Source: Candidatus Cellulosilyticum pullistercoris (GTDB taxonomy: Bacteria > Bacillota > Clostridia > Lachnospirales > Cellulosilyticaceae). From it: a stretch of 7,958 nucleotides of DNA. The first letter of the stretch is position 1; each line of letters starts with the position of its first letter. The notes under the pieces were generated by a model. It was not told where the DNA came from. It saw only the letters and a program-made list of their open reading frames with translations, and did no database searches. Of this stretch, positions 5,711 to 7,958 are shown in pieces. A program made the translations under genes and the position numbers. The stretch spans positions 1 through 7,958 of the forward strand of contig JAHLFQ010000102.1 in the NCBI GenBank assembly GCA_018883705.1, written 5' to 3'.

Positions 5711-5744
5711 GTATATTGTATACTTGACACTAAAGTGGTATAAT
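5711..5744 (+). promoter_or_regulatory. azlC promoter with an overlapping GTATA/TATAC palindrome
   Basis: The extended -10 TGGTATAAT (5736-5744) is paired with TTGTAT (5716-5721) at 17 bp. A perfect TTGACA (5724-5729) also lies here, only 9 bp from the -10, too close to be its -35. The palindrome GTATA-TTG-TATAC (5711-5723) covers the TTGTAT element, so a repressor bound there would block the promoter. The leader is too short (about 30 nt) for a T-box, so control by a DNA-binding regulator is more likely. Confidence 0.65.
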
Positions 5745-5767
5745 TTTGAAAAATTAAATAATAATAT

Positions 5768-5773
5768 GAGGAG
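5768..5773 (+). promoter_or_regulatory. Ribosome binding site that sets the azlC start
   Basis: GAGGAG (5768-5773) abuts the TTG at 5774, leaving no room for initiation there. It is 9 nt from the ATG at 5783, a normal spacing. The in-frame start is therefore placed at 5783. Confidence 0.8.
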
Positions 5774-5782
5774 TTGAAATGG

Positions 5783-6562
5783 ATGGAAGATAAAAAGAAG
5801 ATGCTACTTAAGGCTTTAAAGGCTGCTTTTCCTCATAATATTCCTGTTATGGCAGGTTTTACTTTCTTAGGAATAGCTTATGGTGTATTAATGAGTACTA
5901 AAGGATATGGACCTTTATGGTCTTTCTTAATGAGTACGATTGCTTATTGTGGCAGTATGCAGTTTGTGGCGATTAATTTATTAGTAGTCAGTTTTGACCC
6001 AGTACAAGCTTTTTTCATGGCATTGATGGTTAATGCAAGGCATTTATTTTATGGTTTATCCTTACTAAAAAAATATAAGGGAATAGGTAAGCTGAAATTT
6101 TTCTTGATTTACTGGTTATGTGATGAAACTTTTTCTATTACATATAGCTTTGATCCACCCGAAGATGTGGAGCCAAAGTGGTTTTATTTCTTTATTTCTC
6201 TAATTAATTATGCACAGTGGGCACTATGTTCATTAATAGGAGGATTAATTGGACATCTGATTACGTTTAACACAAAGGGGATTGATTTTTCTTTAACGGC
6301 TCTTTTTGTAGTCATTTTTATTAATGGTTGGAAAGAAGTTAAAAATAGAGTGCCGAGTATAATTGGAATGGTGTGTTCAATCATTAGTATTATGATGTTT
6401 GGAACTAGTCATTTTATTATCCCAGCGATGATTATGCTTCTAATTGTACTGACCTTAGGACGAGGTAAGTTAGAAAAAGGACAGTTTGCGGATAAGATAG
6501 ATGAAAAAGTTAAGGACATGAATAAGACAAAGCAAATAGAACCTTTAACAGAGTGTAAGTAG
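5783..6562 (+). CDS. azlC: AzlC family branched-chain amino acid exporter, large subunit
   Basis: From the ATG at 5783 the product is 259 residues. It is the larger membrane subunit of the AzlCD pair, which exports branched-chain amino acids and some analogues (azaleucine in Bacillus subtilis). The start AFPHNIPVMAGFTFLGIAYG is the typical first helix. Next comes the YCGSMQFVAINLL segment, then the signature NARHLFYGLSL (residues 84-94) and the CDETFSI motif (113-119). The remaining helices are hydrophobic, and the tail of about 35 residues is charged. The open frame extends three codons further to a TTG at 5774, but the ribosome binding site position favours 5783. The stop codon overlaps the ribosome binding site of azlD, so the two are translated from one mRNA, as usual for this pair. 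The promoter lies 40 bp upstream. Confidence 0.95.
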   Translation: MEDKKKMLLKALKAAFPHNIPVMAGFTFLGIAYGVLMSTKGYGPLWSFLMSTIAYCGSMQFVAINLLVVSFDPVQAFFMALMVNARHLFYGLSLLKKYKGIGKLKFFLIYWLCDETFSITYSFDPPEDVEPKWFYFFISLINYAQWALCSLIGGLIGHLITFNTKGIDFSLTALFVVIFINGWKEVKNRVPSIIGMVCSIISIMMFGTSHFIIPAMIMLLIVLTLGRGKLEKGQFADKIDEKVKDMNKTKQIEPLTECK

Positions 6563-6574
6563 GAGGAAAAAAAG

Positions 6575-6910
6575 ATGTATTTATCACCTATTCAAACTTT
6601 AATAATGATTATTGCAATTGCCCTGGGGACATTTCTAACGAGAAGTCTACCTTTTATTTTATTTCCTGAAGGCAAAGAAGTGCCAGCTTATATTAATTAT
6701 TTAGGGACGGTTCTGCCCTATGCAATGATTGGCCTTTTAGTGGTGTATTGTTTAAAAGAAGTAAAGTTTACCGTTATGCCGTTTGGATTACCAGAAGCAG
6801 TGGCAATACTTTGTATTATTGGATTACACCACTGGAAAAATAACACGCTACTTAGCATTGCAGGAGGAACTATTGTTTATATGATATTAGTTCAGACGAT
6901 TTTTGCATAA
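6575..6910 (+). CDS. azlD: AzlD family branched-chain amino acid exporter, small subunit
   Basis: The 111-residue membrane protein has four hydrophobic segments, the usual size for AzlD. The first helix contains TFLTRSLPFILFP (residues 19-31), whose T-R-x-L-P-F core is the family hallmark. The second helix region reads YLGTVLPYAMIGLLVVYCL, and the last helices lie around residues 74-85 and 93-110 (IAGGTIVYMILVQTIFA). It is thought to pair with AzlC to form the active exporter. The AGGAGG site (6561-6566) overlaps the azlC stop codon and lies 8 nt before the ATG at 6575, indicating tight co-expression. A terminator follows 50 bp past the stop. Confidence 0.95.
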   Translation: MYLSPIQTLIMIIAIALGTFLTRSLPFILFPEGKEVPAYINYLGTVLPYAMIGLLVVYCLKEVKFTVMPFGLPEAVAILCIIGLHHWKNNTLLSIAGGTIVYMILVQTIFA

Positions 6911-6913
6911 AAG

Positions 6914-6928
6914 ATTCATAATATGAAT
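6914..6928. repeat. Short palindrome after azlD
   Basis: ATTCAT (6914-6919) and ATGAAT (6923-6928) are perfect inverted arms with a 3-bp centre. It lies 3 bp past the azlD stop. It may be a small binding site or chance in AT-rich DNA. Confidence 0.3.
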
Positions 6929-6959
6929 ACGTTAAGGATAATGAAAGAGATTATAAGAA

Positions 6960-7003
6960 AGCCTATTAGAGGAGAGATATTCCCAAAATGATAGGCTGTT
7001 TTT
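6960..7003 (+). terminator. Intrinsic terminator of the azlCD operon
   Basis: AGCCTATTA (6960-6968) pairs with TGATAGGCT (6989-6997), with one wobble and a 20-nt loop that may hold a minor inner stem (GGA/TCC). After one G comes the run TTTTT (6999-7003). Confidence 0.85.
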
Positions 7004-7004
7004 A

Positions 7005-7034
7005 TGGTCAAAAAATGCTAAGTCATGCTATCAT
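7005..7034 (+). promoter_or_regulatory. Possible promoter for helD
   Basis: TGGTCA (7005-7010) and TATCAT (7029-7034), with an 18-bp spacer, are the best match between the azlD terminator and the helD ribosome binding site. The match is moderate, so this is tentative. The site GGAGGT (7049-7054) lies 5 nt before the ATG. Confidence 0.4.
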
Positions 7035-7059
7035 AGACAGATAGAATTGGAGGTAGTAC

Positions 7060-7958
7060 ATGAGTGATTACGATAAAGTATTAATAGAGGAAAAAGATTA
7101 TTTAAAGTCAGTAATAAGTTTCTTAGATGAGCATATTAGTGTGGCAGGGGAATTAGCCAATAAGCAAAAGAAAAATCTAGTGGCACTTAGAAAAGAAATG
7201 TTTGCTGGTGGGGTTTCCACAGTCGATGATTTTGATAGAAATATAGAGATGAGCCAGTTTCATGCTATGGAACGTATGGAGACGGCTCAATATGAGCAAA
7301 AGCTAAGTAATGTAGAAAAGTATAAGAGGGTATATGACAAGCCTTACTTTGCACGATTTGATTTTACAGAGGATGAGGAAGATTTAGAGAAAATCTATTT
7401 AGGCTATCAAAATATTATGGATGATCAGTCATATAAAGTCTTTGTTTATGATTGGCGTGCACCTATTGCAAGTATGTTCTATCGTAATGAAATTGGAGCA
7501 GCAAGCTATCAGGCGCCTTGTGGCGAAATTAGAGGAGCTGTGAGTTTAAAAAGACAATATGAGATTGAAAAAGGCGAGTTAAAGTATTACTTTGACTCAT
7601 CTATTGCTATTACAGATGAAATGCTCCAACAAGCCTTAGGGCATAATGCCTCTAGCTATATGAAAAATATTGTTGAGACCATTCAAAAAGAACAGGATTT
7701 AATCATTAGGGATAAGGGCAATGACCTCTTAATGGTACAAGGTGTAGCAGGAAGTGGAAAGACATCGATTGCCATGCACCGTATTGCGTTTTTATTATAT
7801 GAACGCATGAGTGAAGGACTTACTAGTGATAACATTATGATTATTTCTCCAAACCATCTATTTGGAGAATACGTTTCAACAGTTTTACCAGAACTAGGTG
7901 AAAACAACGTCTGTTATTCTACAATGGAAGAGCTCTTCGAGCTTTACTTTAAGGGAAG
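7060..7958 (+). CDS. helD: HelD-type RNA polymerase recycling helicase, 5' part
   Basis: The frame is open from the ATG at 7060 to the window edge, giving 299 residues of a protein that in this family is usually about 700-780 long. HelD is a UvrD/Rep-like superfamily 1 ATPase that enters RNA polymerase and releases stalled enzyme from nucleic acid. The charged N-terminal helices (residues 1-95, e.g. EKDYLKSVISFLDEHIS) match the coiled-coil arm that enters the secondary channel. The motif YDWRAPIASMFY (130-141) is characteristic of HelD. It is followed by a Q-motif-like IQKEQDLIIR (208-217) and the Walker A GVAGSGKT (228-235), then SIAMHRIAFLLY. The remaining helicase motifs lie beyond the window. 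It has its own ribosome binding site and follows a terminator, so it is not part of the azl operon. In some actinobacteria and bacilli HelD proteins affect rifamycin sensitivity; that is not shown here. Confidence 0.92.
   Translation, partial: MSDYDKVLIEEKDYLKSVISFLDEHISVAGELANKQKKNLVALRKEMFAGGVSTVDDFDRNIEMSQFHAMERMETAQYEQKLSNVEKYKRVYDKPYFARFDFTEDEEDLEKIYLGYQNIMDDQSYKVFVYDWRAPIASMFYRNEIGAASYQAPCGEIRGAVSLKRQYEIEKGELKYYFDSSIAITDEMLQQALGHNASSYMKNIVETIQKEQDLIIRDKGNDLLMVQGVAGSGKTSIAMHRIAFLLYERMSEGLTSDNIMIISPNHLFGEYVSTVLPELGENNVCYSTMEELFELYFKG

Noticed and set aside
5724..5744. TTGACA (5724-5729) with TATAAT (5739-5744) as a promoter pair
   Set aside because: The spacer is only 9 bp; TTGTAT at 17 bp plus the extended -10 is the better reading.
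5745..5782. T-box or other amino acid riboswitch in the azlC leader
   Set aside because: The leader is only about 30 nt and has no hairpin or terminator, too short for a T-box.
7683..7907. Minus-strand open frame of 74 codons
   Set aside because: Shadow of helD: the plus frame there carries the Walker A motif and conserved helicase residues.

Overview
The window looks like a chromosomal stretch from a low-GC Gram-positive anaerobe, most likely class Clostridia. This rests on the AT-rich composition, near-consensus sigma-A type promoters, strong AGGAGG-type ribosome binding sites, short U-tailed terminators and a gene content typical of Clostridia. A genus cannot be fixed from sequence reading alone. 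No rRNA, tRNA, CRISPR array, insertion sequence or prophage gene is visible.

Layout, left to right. Bases 1-475 hold no convincing gene. They are purine-rich and unusually dense in the pentamer GATGA, often in pairs 10-11 bp apart. A well-formed promoter (408-437) then drives a 152-residue putative DNA-binding protein (476-934), with an N-terminal HARE-HTH-like winged helix and a C-terminal ribbon-helix-helix-like segment. It is closed by a clear terminator (951-990). After a 239-bp AT-rich regulatory gap come a MATE-family multidrug/sodium antiporter (1230-2594) and an EamA/DMT transporter (2670-3551). These two are probably co-transcribed and end at a strong terminator (3563-3601). Next is a YghZ-type aldo/keto reductase (3691-4683).

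The 353-bp gap 4684-5036 is structurally the richest part. It holds a nested inverted repeat (4800-4894), a perfect-consensus promoter (4876-4904) and a long terminator-like leader hairpin (4934-4991). Together they precede a 65-residue cold shock protein (5037-5234). A bidirectional terminator (5251-5295) separates that gene from a small two-helix membrane protein of unknown function on the minus strand (5314-5628). From the divergent intergenic region, azlC-azlD (5783-6562, 6575-6910) form a two-gene operon for branched-chain amino acid export, closed by a terminator (6960-7003). The window ends inside a HelD-type RNA polymerase recycling helicase (from 7060).

The coding genes are mostly ordinary housekeeping or stress-related transport and RNA-metabolism functions. 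The points worth attention are non-coding: the helically spaced GATGA array next to a two-domain DNA-binding protein gene, and the csp leader, whose terminator-like hairpin suggests control by antitermination.
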